DNA of 64,000 nucleotides from positions 186,001 through 250,000 of the forward strand of contig NZ_JAHWYN010000003.1 in the NCBI RefSeq assembly GCF_019351435.1, read 5' to 3'. Below, in pieces: positions 44,330-51,182 of this stretch (within the stretch, counting starts at the first letter, position 1; each line of letters begins with the position of its first letter). The stretch is from Flavobacterium taihuense. Lineage in GTDB: Bacteria; Bacteroidota; Bacteroidia; Flavobacteriales; Flavobacteriaceae. Below the pieces are notes generated by a model. It ran no database searches. It had not been told where the DNA came from and saw nothing but the letters and a program-made list of their open reading frames with translations. Position numbers and translations under genes: made by a program.

Positions 44330-44641
44330 CTAAAACATTTTTAATTGGTTAGACTTTGGAAATAAATCGGGGTTTGTAGTTAAATACCACGCTCTAAATT
44401 TTGTTAGTTCACAAAATCCTTTTCGTACTTCGCAAAGCAAACCACGTTTTTCTAAATCCCTTTTATAACGGCAAATCGATTTTTGAGGTATTCCCGTCGC
44501 TTCGGCTGTCATTGAAGCGGTTGCAATGTGGTTTTGTAAGTATTGAAATATGGTTTTTAACTGTGTAGTTGGTAATGTATATTTGCTTTGCTTATTTGAA
44601 ATATCATTATCAGGGCGGTGGTTAGTATTAATACTTTCCAT
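44330..44641 (-). CDS. Small winged-helix DNA-binding protein
   Basis: 103 residues, no signal peptide. The centre reads as a winged helix: L-K-T-I-F-Q-Y-L-Q-N-H, then A-S-M-T-A-E-A-T-G-I-P-Q-K-S-I-C-R-Y-K-R-D-L-E-K-R-G-L-L (recognition helix I-C-R-Y-K-R-D-L), followed by a short beta wing. It sits between the excisionase-like gene (four bases upstream) and the replication gene (three bases downstream), so it is part of the replication operon and probably regulates it or assists origin recognition. No closer family is recognised. Confidence 0.7.
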   Translation of the reverse strand: MESINTNHRPDNDISNKQSKYTLPTTQLKTIFQYLQNHIATASMTAEATGIPQKSICRYKRDLEKRGLLCEVRKGFCELTKFRAWYLTTNPDLFPKSNQLKMF

Positions 44642-44645
44642 CGCT

Positions 44646-44927
44646 TTACTGATTTAAAGGGATTAAACACGCCTCTATGTCTGTTCTTAAAAAATAGACT
44701 CTCGAGCCAATTCCCAACGGTTTAAGCTTTCCGCTTTTGCACCAATTGTGTACCGTTGAAATATCCACATCAAACATTTGCGCCACTTGTTGACGGGTCA
44801 AATATTCGGCGGGTTGTACTGGTTTGAAATGTTTTAAAAATTCCTGTAATTGGATTTTTACCCCGTTTGAAATTTCCTTTTGTAATTGTTCGGGTGTTAC
44901 TGAGATAAATTGAATTTGATTATTCAT
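44646..44927 (-). CDS. Excisionase-like helix-turn-helix protein
   Basis: 93 residues. The C-terminal 50 residues are a MerR-like/HTH_17 domain: Y-L-T-R-Q-Q-V-A-Q-M-F-D-V-D-I-S-T-V-H-N-W-C-K-S-G-K-L-K-P, then I-G-S-R-V-Y-F-L-R-T-D-I-E. This is the standard excisionase or recombination-directionality-factor fold of Bacteroidota mobile elements. The N-terminal 40 residues are helical (Q-K-E-I-S-N-G-V-K-I-Q-L-Q-E-F-L) and may dimerise. Its start overlaps the end of the 56-residue HTH gene upstream. Confidence 0.85.
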   Translation of the reverse strand: MNNQIQFISVTPEQLQKEISNGVKIQLQEFLKHFKPVQPAEYLTRQQVAQMFDVDISTVHNWCKSGKLKPLGIGSRVYFLRTDIEACLIPLNQ

Positions 44928-45090
44928 TTGATTGACGTTTAAGAATTAAACAATCAATCTCTTTTGCCTCAAATAAAAAGTATCTCTTATCTGAATTGAC
45001 AGGGTTTAGTTTTCCCTTTTTGACCATTGTGGAAATAGTCATTTTTGTAACCGATAGTTTTTCGGCTACTTCTTTGGTTTTTAAAAACAT
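44920..45090 (-). CDS. 56-residue helix-turn-helix protein (short gene)
   Basis: ATG at 45088-45090, TAA at 44920-44922. The product opens M-F-L-K-T-K-E-V-A-E-K-L-S-V-T-K-M-T-I-S-T-M-V-K-K-G-K-L-N-P-V and continues R-Y-F-L-F-E-A-K-E-I-D: an HTH_17/excisionase-like domain almost without flanks. It overlaps the ATG of the next gene by eight bases, a coupling that supports translation. The two tandem HTH genes are related in layout (T-x-x-(V/Q)-A-x-x-(L/F) then W/V-x-K-x-G-K-L-x-P) and may be an old duplication; one could be the excisionase and the other a repressor. Confidence 0.8.
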   Translation of the reverse strand: MFLKTKEVAEKLSVTKMTISTMVKKGKLNPVNSDKRYFLFEAKEIDCLILKRQSNE

Positions 45091-45201
45091 AACATTGAAA
45101 TATTATGCCTTTAAAAAGTTTAGCTTGAATTTAACAAAAGTAAAAATCTATTTAAAATCTATTTAAATGTCATTTATTAATTTAATATTTAAAATTAAAT
45201 A

Positions 45202-45355
45202 TTACATTTGTAAAGTTATTTACTCGGTCAGAGAAAAAACTTTCGATTTAAGAAAGAGTGCAATCAATCTTAAATCACATTAAAAATTCAAACCTGCTTT
45301 TATAAAGGCGGGTTTTTATGTTGGTGCGCTTTGCACTTATCTTTTACAAATGTAA
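45202..45355. promoter_or_regulatory. Control region of the element: opposed TACATTTG promoters around a hairpin
   Basis: The 12-mer TTACATTTGTAA occurs at 45202-45213 on the plus strand and at 45344-45355 on the minus strand; each contains a TACATTTG -7 element. The leftward promoter would drive the HTH/replication operon with a ~250-nt leader. The rightward one would give a ~100-nt RNA. Between them lie the hairpins CTTTC/GAAAG (about 45240-45257) and AAACCTGC (45290-45297)/GCGGGTTT (45308-45315), the latter followed by a short T run. No gene is supported from 45091 to 45522. Confidence 0.5.
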
Positions 45356-45360
45356 GTGTT

Positions 45361-45473
45361 ATACAATCGTAAAGCAAGTCATATTGTATCTTTGCTTTTT
45401 GCTCGAAACCTTTATTGTTAACAACTTTGGCTTCAACTAGAAATAAATACAATATAATTACAAAACATTGTAT
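45361..45473. repeat. Two ATACAAT / ATTGTAT inverted pairs
   Basis: ATACAAT at 45361-45367 pairs with ATTGTAT at 45383-45389, and ATACAAT at 45447-45453 with ATTGTAT at 45467-45473 (15- and 13-base spacers). They lie upstream of the leftward promoter and downstream of the integrase gene and could be operators for one of the HTH proteins. Confidence 0.4.
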
Positions 45474-45522
45474 AAAAACAACATAATGCGGTTGTAAATA
45501 AGTAAACAACTGTTAAAAACTT

Positions 45523-46923
45523 TTATACCGTACCAGTATTAAGTATTACTTTCATTTCGGGTGTTTTGTCTTTGTGTAGGTCGCTGTAAAACTTCATAAA
45601 CAAATCGGCGTTACTGTCTTTGTCCTCTCGTTGGTTTATGTAGGTAAGGAATAAACTTTCTTTTGAGTGTCCAGTTATTCCAATTAATACGGCGGTGGGT
45701 ATCTTTTTATAATAATTAGTAGCAAACGAACGCCTAAAACAATGTGTAGTTATTAATTCGTGCTTTGGGTACGTTCCTAATTCTTTGCGGTTGGTTGCGG
45801 TGTTTAGTTTTGAACCTTTTACCGTTTCATTAATCCCCGCCAGTTTGCAAACCACTTTTACATAATCGTTAAGTTTTTGGTGTGGCACTTCTTTTGGTAA
45901 ATGATTTTCGATTATGTCGATAACGTGGGGCGCAATAATCCCGATTGTTACACTTTTATTTGTTTTCTGTTGGATTATGTCAATGTAAATATTTGTGCCT
46001 TTATATCGAATATTCTCGTTTGTGATTTTTAATAAATCCCCGCCACGCTGTCCAATTTCACAACCTAATAAAATCCATTTTCGGGCGTTGTCTAGTGCTT
46101 CGGGCGTTATTGAAATGCCTTTTGTAAGTTCGGGGTTTGAGGCTTTAAATTCTTTGAGTTGTTCCGCATTGGACAAATCCACATTTTTAATTTGTTCCAG
46201 TTCGGTAAACGATAAAGTTTGAATGTATCGGTCTTTGTTGCTCTCTCCAAAATGTTGGATTATTTTTGAATAGGGCGTTACGGGTATTTCGTGTTTTTCT
46301 GCATCGATACAAATTGTTTTTAACATTTGAAGTTTTCGCCCCGCTGTATTTTTGGCGTACTTCTTTTTGGTAAGCATCCAAATTTTAAATTTTTCGATAA
46401 AAGGTGCAGTTAAATCAATAAATTGAATTTGCTTTTTTATTGTAAGTTGATATTCTAAGATAACTTTTTTAAATGAAACATAACTTTTAATTGTTTCTTT
46501 ACTTAGCCCTGTATTGTTTCCAATAGTTCGGGTACTTGCATTATCGATTATGTATTGAGTGTGATTTATTAATAAACCTTTGTCGTTTTTTACAACACGT
46601 TTAAAACAGTCATTAATTTTTGCCTCGAGCCAAAAAGTATCTATAACAACACTCTCACCTAAATCAGTATTAACACTCTTAAAAAGAAAAGATTCTAATT
46701 TTTTGAGGTTGTTAAAAAGTACTTTGTTTTCGGGATTGTTTTGTTTTGGGAAGTTGTCGCCTTTTTTTGGATTTTCTTTATCGGGCGTGTTCCAATCTTT
46801 TGGGTTGATTGTGAACCCCGTATTTAGTTCTAAGTCTTGTTTGCCACGACCTAATATAATACGTACTTTTATCGCTACGTTTTTGTTTGCTTCACTTCGC
46901 AAACGGAATTTAATTGATGCCAT
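45523..46923 (-). CDS. Tyrosine recombinase (integrase) of the element
   Basis: 466 residues from the ATG at 46923 (M-A-S-I-K-F-R-L-R-S); the frame runs 30 bases further but lacks family similarity there. The N-terminal ~90 residues are an arm-DNA-binding domain of the Bacteroidota type, followed by a SAM-like core-binding domain (about 105-225). Catalytic residues are R293 (G-Q-R-G-G-D), H394-x-x-R397 (H-C-F-R-R-S), H419 (T-G-H) and the nucleophile Y428. It should catalyse integration at, and excision from, the 31-bp tRNA-Arg repeat. Its promoter lies among the TGCCCGACATT boxes. Confidence 0.93.
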   Translation of the reverse strand: MASIKFRLRSEANKNVAIKVRIILGRGKQDLELNTGFTINPKDWNTPDKENPKKGDNFPKQNNPENKVLFNNLKKLESFLFKSVNTDLGESVVIDTFWLEAKINDCFKRVVKNDKGLLINHTQYIIDNASTRTIGNNTGLSKETIKSYVSFKKVILEYQLTIKKQIQFIDLTAPFIEKFKIWMLTKKKYAKNTAGRKLQMLKTICIDAEKHEIPVTPYSKIIQHFGESNKDRYIQTLSFTELEQIKNVDLSNAEQLKEFKASNPELTKGISITPEALDNARKWILLGCEIGQRGGDLLKITNENIRYKGTNIYIDIIQQKTNKSVTIGIIAPHVIDIIENHLPKEVPHQKLNDYVKVVCKLAGINETVKGSKLNTATNRKELGTYPKHELITTHCFRRSFATNYYKKIPTAVLIGITGHSKESLFLTYINQREDKDSNADLFMKFYSDLHKDKTPEMKVILNTGTV

Positions 46924-46950
46924 ATTGTAATATTGAACGGTTGAACAACA

Positions 46951-46983
46951 CAAATATAATTAATGTCGGGCAAGTTTCAAAAA
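46951..46983 (-). promoter_or_regulatory. Integrase promoter, with a recombinase box inside the spacer
   Basis: Read leftward: TTTTTG (plus-strand 46978-46983), 19-base spacer, TATATTTG (plus-strand 46951-46958), 28 bases before the ATG. The inverted TGCCCGACAT box at 46963-46972 lies between -33 and -7. Confidence 0.65.
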
Positions 46984-47007
46984 GTTGCCCGACATTTGCC
47001 CGACATT
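46963..47007. repeat. TGCCCGACATT boxes, right end
   Basis: One inverted copy (46963-46972) and two direct copies in tandem at 46986-46996 and 46997-47007 (11-bp period), with a decayed fourth (TGTCC) behind them. The inverted and first direct copies form a hairpin-capable palindrome with a ~13-nt loop. They match the pair at 41136-41157. Confidence 0.65.
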
Positions 47008-47152
47008 TGTCCAATCTCTTTAAATTTCATTCAATGTCATTCTATAGGTTGTAAGGTATTGAAAATGTTAAGTTTTGTTGAATTTATAGGGGTTGAGGTT
47101 TGTTTTTATAGTGCTTTCGGGAGGTGTTTAAAAATGCCAAATTGAGTGTCTC

Positions 47153-47183
47153 GGGTTGCAGGTTCGAACCCTGCCGTGGTCAC
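47153..47183. repeat. Right attachment repeat (3' fragment of tRNA-Arg)
   Basis: 31 bp identical to 41049-41079, preceded by unrelated sequence, so it is not a functional tRNA. It is followed by what was the original tRNA terminator. Confidence 0.92.
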
Positions 47184-47188
47184 ATAGT

Positions 47189-47227
47189 AAAGCAAAATTG
47201 TAAATAAATTTTATGATTTTGCTTTTT
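47189..47227 (+). terminator. Original tRNA-Arg terminator, displaced by the element
   Basis: AAAGCAAAAT (47189-47198) pairs with ATTTTGCTTT (47216-47225), followed by TT. In the uninterrupted chromosome it would have followed the tRNA by about ten bases. Confidence 0.7.
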
Positions 47228-47265
47228 ATTTTATAGGGAGCAAAGTAAAACAAGAATCAGTTTTC

Positions 47266-48081
47266 ATGGATAACATTATTTTAGTGGTTTTTACTTTTGG
47301 TCTTACTTTTTCTGTTGTGATTTTGCTTTTTGGTGCTCTTTTTAGACTTCTGGAATATTGTTTTGGTTTGGTGTTTGATAAACCTTTCTTTGTCCATTTT
47401 TGTCTTTTCCCGAAGAAAATTAGCCATGAAGCACTTCTCTTTTTAAATTCTAGTTTTCCGTTTTACACTCGTTTATCGGATAAAAAGAAAATATATTTTG
47501 AGCATAGAATTGCCAGTGTTCTTGATGAGTATGAATTCGTTAGTCGTGAGGGTTTTGTAATCACCGAAGAAATAAAGGTGCAGGTAGCTGCAACTTTAAC
47601 GATGTTGTCTTTTGGAATGCGAGAATATCTTTGTGACGTTTTTGATAAAATAATAATTTATCCATCTGTATATTTTTCTAGAATTACCATGCGATACCAT
47701 AAGGGAGAATTTAATCCCAATACAAGAGCAGTAGTATTCTCTTGGGAAGATTTCCAAAAAGGATTTGACGTGTCTACCGATAATTTGAATTTGGGTATCC
47801 ATGAATTTGCTCATGTTTTGCATTATCAAGGGTTGCAACGCAATGACAGCAGTGCAGTACTTTTTTCAAGAATGTATAATGAGATTAATGAAGAAGTAAG
47901 TGTTCCCTCAGTAAGAGAACAATTAATACAATCCAATTATTTTAGGATTTATGGTTTTACCAATCAATTTGAATTTCTTGCTGTGATTTTAGAGCATTAT
48001 TTTGAAACACCTTTAGAGTTTGAAACACGGTTTCCAAATTTGTATAAAAAAGTCAGTTTGATGTTGAATATAAAACAATAA
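47266..48081 (+). CDS. MtfA-like zinc-dependent peptidase
   Basis: 271 residues. An N-terminal membrane segment (residues ~2-27) precedes a cytoplasmic-type metallopeptidase with H179-E180-F-A-H183 (G-I-H-E-F-A-H-V-L-H) and the preceding V-V-F-S-W-E-D-F segment that resembles the V-V-L-S-W of MtfA (DgsA anti-repressor family). In E. coli MtfA is a soluble gluzincin peptidase tied to glucose-uptake control; a membrane-anchored version with unknown target is inferred here. It is the first chromosomal gene after the element. Confidence 0.82.
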   Translation: MDNIILVVFTFGLTFSVVILLFGALFRLLEYCFGLVFDKPFFVHFCLFPKKISHEALLFLNSSFPFYTRLSDKKKIYFEHRIASVLDEYEFVSREGFVITEEIKVQVAATLTMLSFGMREYLCDVFDKIIIYPSVYFSRITMRYHKGEFNPNTRAVVFSWEDFQKGFDVSTDNLNLGIHEFAHVLHYQGLQRNDSSAVLFSRMYNEINEEVSVPSVREQLIQSNYFRIYGFTNQFEFLAVILEHYFETPLEFETRFPNLYKKVSLMLNIKQ

Positions 48082-48174
48082 TTTCCGAAAATAGTTTTAA
48101 TTGACAACTGATAAACATCATATTTTGAGTCAATTTTCTTTCTTAATTTTACATATAATTAAAAATGAGGCGTT

Positions 48175-48597
48175 ATGAGACAGCATGTTCCCGTGTCAAC
48201 TATTATGACTAAAAACATAATTAAACTGACTATTTCAGATGATTTGACCAAAGCAGAATCTCTTTTTAAGCATTATAAAATCAGACATATTCCAGTGGTG
48301 AATGGCGCAACTATAATTGGTATGCTAAGTTACACCGATTTGTTGCGTATTTCTTTTGCCGACGCTATTGATGATGATGAAGAGGTTGTTGATACTACCG
48401 TTTATAATATGTTTACCGTAGAGCAGGTTATGGCCAAAAAATTAATTACCATTTCGCCAGATACGACCATTAAAGAAGCTGCCGAAATATTGGCGAGCAA
48501 AGAGTTCCATGCTTTGCCAGTTTGTGAAGATCATTTGTTGGTTGGAATAGTAACCACCACCGATTTGATAAAGTATTTAATTGATCAGTACAAATAA
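48175..48597 (+). CDS. Tandem CBS-domain protein
   Basis: 140 residues made of two CBS domains (about 1-60 and 78-140): V-S-T-I-M-T-K-N-I-I-K-L and E-Q-V-M-A-K-K-L-I-T-I open each, and the G-M-L-S-Y-T-D-L / G-I-V-T-T-T-D-L segments close each. Such stand-alone pairs bind adenosine nucleotides and act as energy-state sensors for an unknown partner. An acidic loop (D-D-D-E-E-V-V-D) separates the domains. Convergent with rpe across a shared terminator. Confidence 0.9.
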   Translation: MRQHVPVSTIMTKNIIKLTISDDLTKAESLFKHYKIRHIPVVNGATIIGMLSYTDLLRISFADAIDDDEEVVDTTVYNMFTVEQVMAKKLITISPDTTIKEAAEILASKEFHALPVCEDHLLVGIVTTTDLIKYLIDQYK

Positions 48598-48620
48598 ATA
48601 AGTGTTTACTAAAAAAGAAG

Positions 48621-48657
48621 AAAGTCCCAAGGACGCTTTATGCGTATTGGGACTTTT
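48621..48657. terminator. Bidirectional terminator between the CBS gene and rpe
   Basis: AAAGTCCCAA (48621-48630) pairs with TTGGGACTTT (48647-48656), with an inner ACGC/GCGT stem. Confidence 0.9.
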
Positions 48658-48663
48658 GTATTT

Positions 48664-49326
48664 TTATATCGTGGTCAATTGTTTTAAATCGGCTACTGTT
48701 TGAATAGGATTTTCGGCTTTAAAAACGAAGCTTCCAGCAACTAGTACATCAGCACCAGCTCCAACTAACTGTAATGCATTTTTATTGGTTACACCTCCGT
48801 CAATTTCGATAAGCGTTGATGCTCCTTTTCTAGTAATCAAATCTTTTAGTTTTTTTACTTTAACATAAGTATTTTCTATAAACGACTGCCCGCCAAAACC
48901 GGGATTCACACTCATGATGCAAACCATATCAATATCATTGATTACATCTTCCAATAAATCGACATTTGTATGAGGATTTAATGCTACTCCAGCTTTCATT
49001 CCTTGAGCTTTAATTGATTGAAGGGTTCTATGTAAGTGTGTGCAAGCTTCGTAATGTACAGTTAAGATATCAGCGCCTAAATCTTTGAATGTTTTGATAT
49101 ATTGGTCAGGATTGACAATCATTAAATGCACGTCAACCGTTTTTTTAGTATGTCTTGTGATTGCTTCAAGAACAGGCATTCCAAAAGAAATATTTGGAAC
49201 AAAAACACCATCCATGATGTCAATGTGAAACCAGTCGGCCTGACTATTGTTGATCATTTCGATATCACGTTGCAAATTAGCAAAATCGGCAGCTAGAACT
49301 GAAGGGGCAATAATTGTATTCTTCAT
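48664..49326 (-). CDS. rpe: Ribulose-phosphate 3-epimerase
   Basis: 220 residues from the ATG at 49326 (M-K-N-T-I-I-A-P-S-V-L-A-A-D-F); seven upstream codons in frame are not family-like. TIM-barrel landmarks are W-F-H-I-D-I-M-D-G-V-F-V-P-N, V-D-V-H-L-M-I-V-N-P, C-I-M-S-V-N-P-G-F-G-G-Q and I-E-I-D-G-G-V, which include the metal ligands (His/Asp pairs). It interconverts ribulose-5-phosphate and xylulose-5-phosphate in the pentose phosphate pathway. Standard length; own -7 element at 49345-49352. Confidence 0.96.
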   Translation of the reverse strand: MKNTIIAPSVLAADFANLQRDIEMINNSQADWFHIDIMDGVFVPNISFGMPVLEAITRHTKKTVDVHLMIVNPDQYIKTFKDLGADILTVHYEACTHLHRTLQSIKAQGMKAGVALNPHTNVDLLEDVINDIDMVCIMSVNPGFGGQSFIENTYVKVKKLKDLITRKGASTLIEIDGGVTNKNALQLVGAGADVLVAGSFVFKAENPIQTVADLKQLTTI

Positions 49327-49344
49327 TGTGTTGTTTATTTTTTG

Positions 49345-49352
49345 CAAAGGTA
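49345..49352 (-). promoter_or_regulatory. -7 element of rpe (TACCTTTG on the minus strand)
   Basis: A TAnnTTTG match 19 bases upstream of the rpe ATG, just past the rpoD terminator. Confidence 0.5.
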
Positions 49353-49365
49353 ATTATAAAAAATA

Positions 49366-49390
49366 AAACTCCGGTAATCAGCCGGAGTTT
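49366..49390 (-). terminator. rpoD terminator
   Basis: AAACTCCGG (49366-49374) pairs with CCGGAGTTT (49382-49390). Read leftward, it is followed by a T-rich tract. Confidence 0.8.
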
Positions 49391-49495
49391 CAATCATCAA
49401 TCAAAAAACGAACAGTTAATCAGACTGTTGTTCGCGTTGTATTAAAAGATTTAAAAATTAAAGTATTTAAAAATTTTAATTTGGGATATTTTAAA

Positions 49496-50359
49496 TTAAC
49501 CTAAATATGTTTTCAATATTTTACTTCTAGAAGTGTGTTTCAATCTACGGATCGCTTTTTCTTTGATTTGTCGAACACGTTCACGAGTCAGGTCAAAAGT
49601 TTCACCTATTTCTTCTAATGTCATTGGGTGCTGGTCACCAAGACCAAAGTACAAACGCACTACATCAGCCTCTCTAGGAGTCAATGTTTCTAGTGAACGC
49701 TCAATTTCGGTGCGCAATGATTCATGGATTAACTCTCTGTCTGGATTTGGTGATTCACCAGAACGCAATACGTCGTAAAGGTTAGAGTCTTCTCCTTCTA
49801 CTAGAGGGGCATCCATTGATAAGTGACGACCAGAGTTTTTCATAGACTCTTTTACATCATTTACTGTCATGTCAAGTTCTTTTGCAATTTCCTCAGCAGA
49901 TGGAGGACGCTCATTAGATTGCTCTAATAGGGCATACATTTTGTTGATTTTATTGATAGAACCAATTTTGTTTAAAGGCAAACGAACGATACGCGATTGT
50001 TCGGCTAAAGCTTGAAGTATCGATTGGCGAATCCACCATACGGCGTATGAGATGAATTTAAATCCACGAGTTTCGTCAAAACGTTGTGCTGCTTTTATCA
50101 ATCCAAGATTTCCTTCATTGATTAAGTCGGGAAGGGTAAGACCTTGATTTTGGTATTGTTTGGCTACCGAAACTACGAAACGTAAATTGGCTTTTGTTAA
50201 TTTCTCTAAGGCTCTTTGATCCCCAGCTTTAATTTTTTGAGCTAATTCTACTTCTTCGTCAGCGGTAATAAGGTCAACTTTTCCAATTTCTTGTAAATAT
50301 TTGTCTAATGAAGCGGTTTCACGATTGGTAACCTGCTTGGTGATTTTAAGTTGTCTCAT
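49496..50359 (-). CDS. rpoD: Primary RNA polymerase sigma factor (RpoD/SigA type)
   Basis: 287 residues. Region 1.2 ([10 protein letters not shown]) is followed by region 2 ([36 protein letters not shown]), region 3 and region 4 ([15 protein letters not shown] and [13 protein letters not shown]). It has no region 1.1, the short form typical of Bacteroidota, where it recognises the TTTG/TAnnTTTG promoters seen throughout this window. Monocistronic with its own terminator. Confidence 0.96.
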   Translation of the reverse strand: MRQLKITKQVTNRETASLDKYLQEIGKVDLITADEEVELAQKIKAGDQRALEKLTKANLRFVVSVAKQYQNQGLTLPDLINEGNLGLIKAAQRFDETRGFKFISYAVWWIRQSILQALAEQSRIVRLPLNKIGSINKINKMYALLEQSNERPPSAEEIAKELDMTVNDVKESMKNSGRHLSMDAPLVEGEDSNLYDVLRSGESPNPDRELIHESLRTEIERSLETLTPREADVVRLYFGLGDQHPMTLEEIGETFDLTRERVRQIKEKAIRRLKHTSRSKILKTYLG

Positions 50360-50457
50360 GTTTTTGTCTCCTCAATTTTTTAAGTGTACGAGTGGTTATA
50401 CGTATGGAGTTTTTAAAAAGTTACAAAAGGCGACTTCTTTTTTTAATTAAAATAAAA

Positions 50458-50487
50458 ATACCTGTCTCATATTAATGAAACAGGTAT
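50458..50487 (-). terminator. Terminator-like hairpin upstream of rpoD
   Basis: ATACCTGT (50458-50465) pairs with ACAGGTAT (50480-50487); leftward it is followed by a T-rich stretch. It probably ends the transcript of the small membrane protein gene at 50575. Confidence 0.7.
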
Positions 50488-50532
50488 CTCTAACTAATTT
50501 AATTGATTAATTTAAATATTAGTTCGTACAAG

Positions 50533-50563
50533 AAATAGCGCTAAATGGCTTAGGCTATTTTTT
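50533..50563. terminator. Second hairpin downstream of the small membrane protein gene
   Basis: AAATAGC (50533-50539) pairs with GCTATTT (50554-50560) with inner GCTAA/TTAG pairing; the T run (to 50563) is on the plus strand. No plus-strand gene ends here. Confidence 0.5.
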
Positions 50564-50574
50564 ATTAAGGGAAT

Positions 50575-50814
50575 TTAATCCATTCCTTCGAGATTGATAA
50601 TTCTATCAAATATTTGTTTTAAAAATAAAATCATAAAAAATACACCAGCAGCAAGGATTAGGTGATCACTAGTAAATAGTAAAGGTTCATCCAGAATGTC
50701 ATATAAACTCGGAATGATTAGGCATAATGAAGCTATGAGTCCAATCCAAGGATTGATTTTGTTGAAAAGGGTTCTGAATTGCATATTAATTTGATTGTTA
50801 AGTTCTACGCTCAT
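50575..50814 (-). CDS. Small membrane protein of unknown function
   Basis: 79 residues with two predicted membrane helices (residues ~24-40, W-I-G-L-I-A-S-L-C-L-I-I, and ~50-68, L-I-L-A-A-G-V-F-F-M-I-L-F-L). No motif or family recognised. It has its own hairpin downstream. The ~370-base interval to the next gene (50815-51182) is AT-rich with an AAAGCGCTTT palindrome near 50887; I see no gene in it. Confidence 0.6.
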   Translation of the reverse strand: MSVELNNQINMQFRTLFNKINPWIGLIASLCLIIPSLYDILDEPLLFTSDHLILAAGVFFMILFLKQIFDRIINLEGMD

Positions 50815-51130
50815 GGTATTTGTTTTGAATTTTTAATTGAATAAAATTACATTGTAAATTAAGAATTTATGCAATGAATGTTATGAAAGCGCTTTTTTTT
50901 GTTACGAAATGTATAAGAAAAAAAGGAGGTGGCTTTAATTAATAGTGAATGATGATTTTGCTAATTCTGATAATTTGGTTTTAATGATGTATAGAAAGTT
51001 GTAATGCGCTATACTGTTTATTACGAAGGACGAAGTTTAGGTACTAAATGTAGGTAACTCAAGCAGATTATAGAGTGGGATATTTTAAGTGAGATTGCTT
51101 CATTCGCAAATACATTTATATATAAAAAAA

Positions 51131-51153
51131 ATACCCTTAATTTATCAGGGTAT
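51131..51153 (-). terminator. Terminator of the kinase/LytTR operon
   Basis: ATACCCT (51131-51137) pairs with AGGGTAT (51147-51153); leftward the stem is followed by T7. It lies 30 bases past the LytTR regulator stop. Confidence 0.8.
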
Positions 51154-51182
51154 CTGTAAGTATTTCTTGTATGTATGTGCTC

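Larger units (their letters stand above)
41049..47183. mobile_element. 6.1 kb integrative element in tRNA-Arg, with its own replication module
   Basis: Bounded by a 31-bp perfect direct repeat (41049-41079 inside tRNA-Arg, 47153-47183). Contents on the minus strand, in transcription order from the right: a tyrosine recombinase, a non-coding control region, a 56-residue HTH protein, a 93-residue excisionase-like HTH protein, a 103-residue winged-helix protein and a 788-residue primase/helicase-like replication protein. Between the tRNA and the replication gene lie ~880 bases of repeats and hairpins. I find no relaxase, no structural phage genes and no recognisable cargo. The layout suggests an integrative plasmid-like replicon or a phage-satellite-like element (inference). 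Confidence 0.88.

Noticed and set aside
45300..45509. 69-codon minus-strand frame in the element control region
   Set aside because: It runs through the hairpin and promoter-like elements, has no homology-like features, and lies where a leader and operators fit better.
46963..47145. 60-codon plus-strand frame beside the right attachment repeat
   Set aside because: It is built on the TGCCCGACATT boxes and has no recognisable domain; the boxes explain the sequence better.
47153..47183. Second tRNA-Arg gene
   Set aside because: Only the T arm and acceptor 3' strand are present; the 5' half is missing, so it is an attachment-site fragment.
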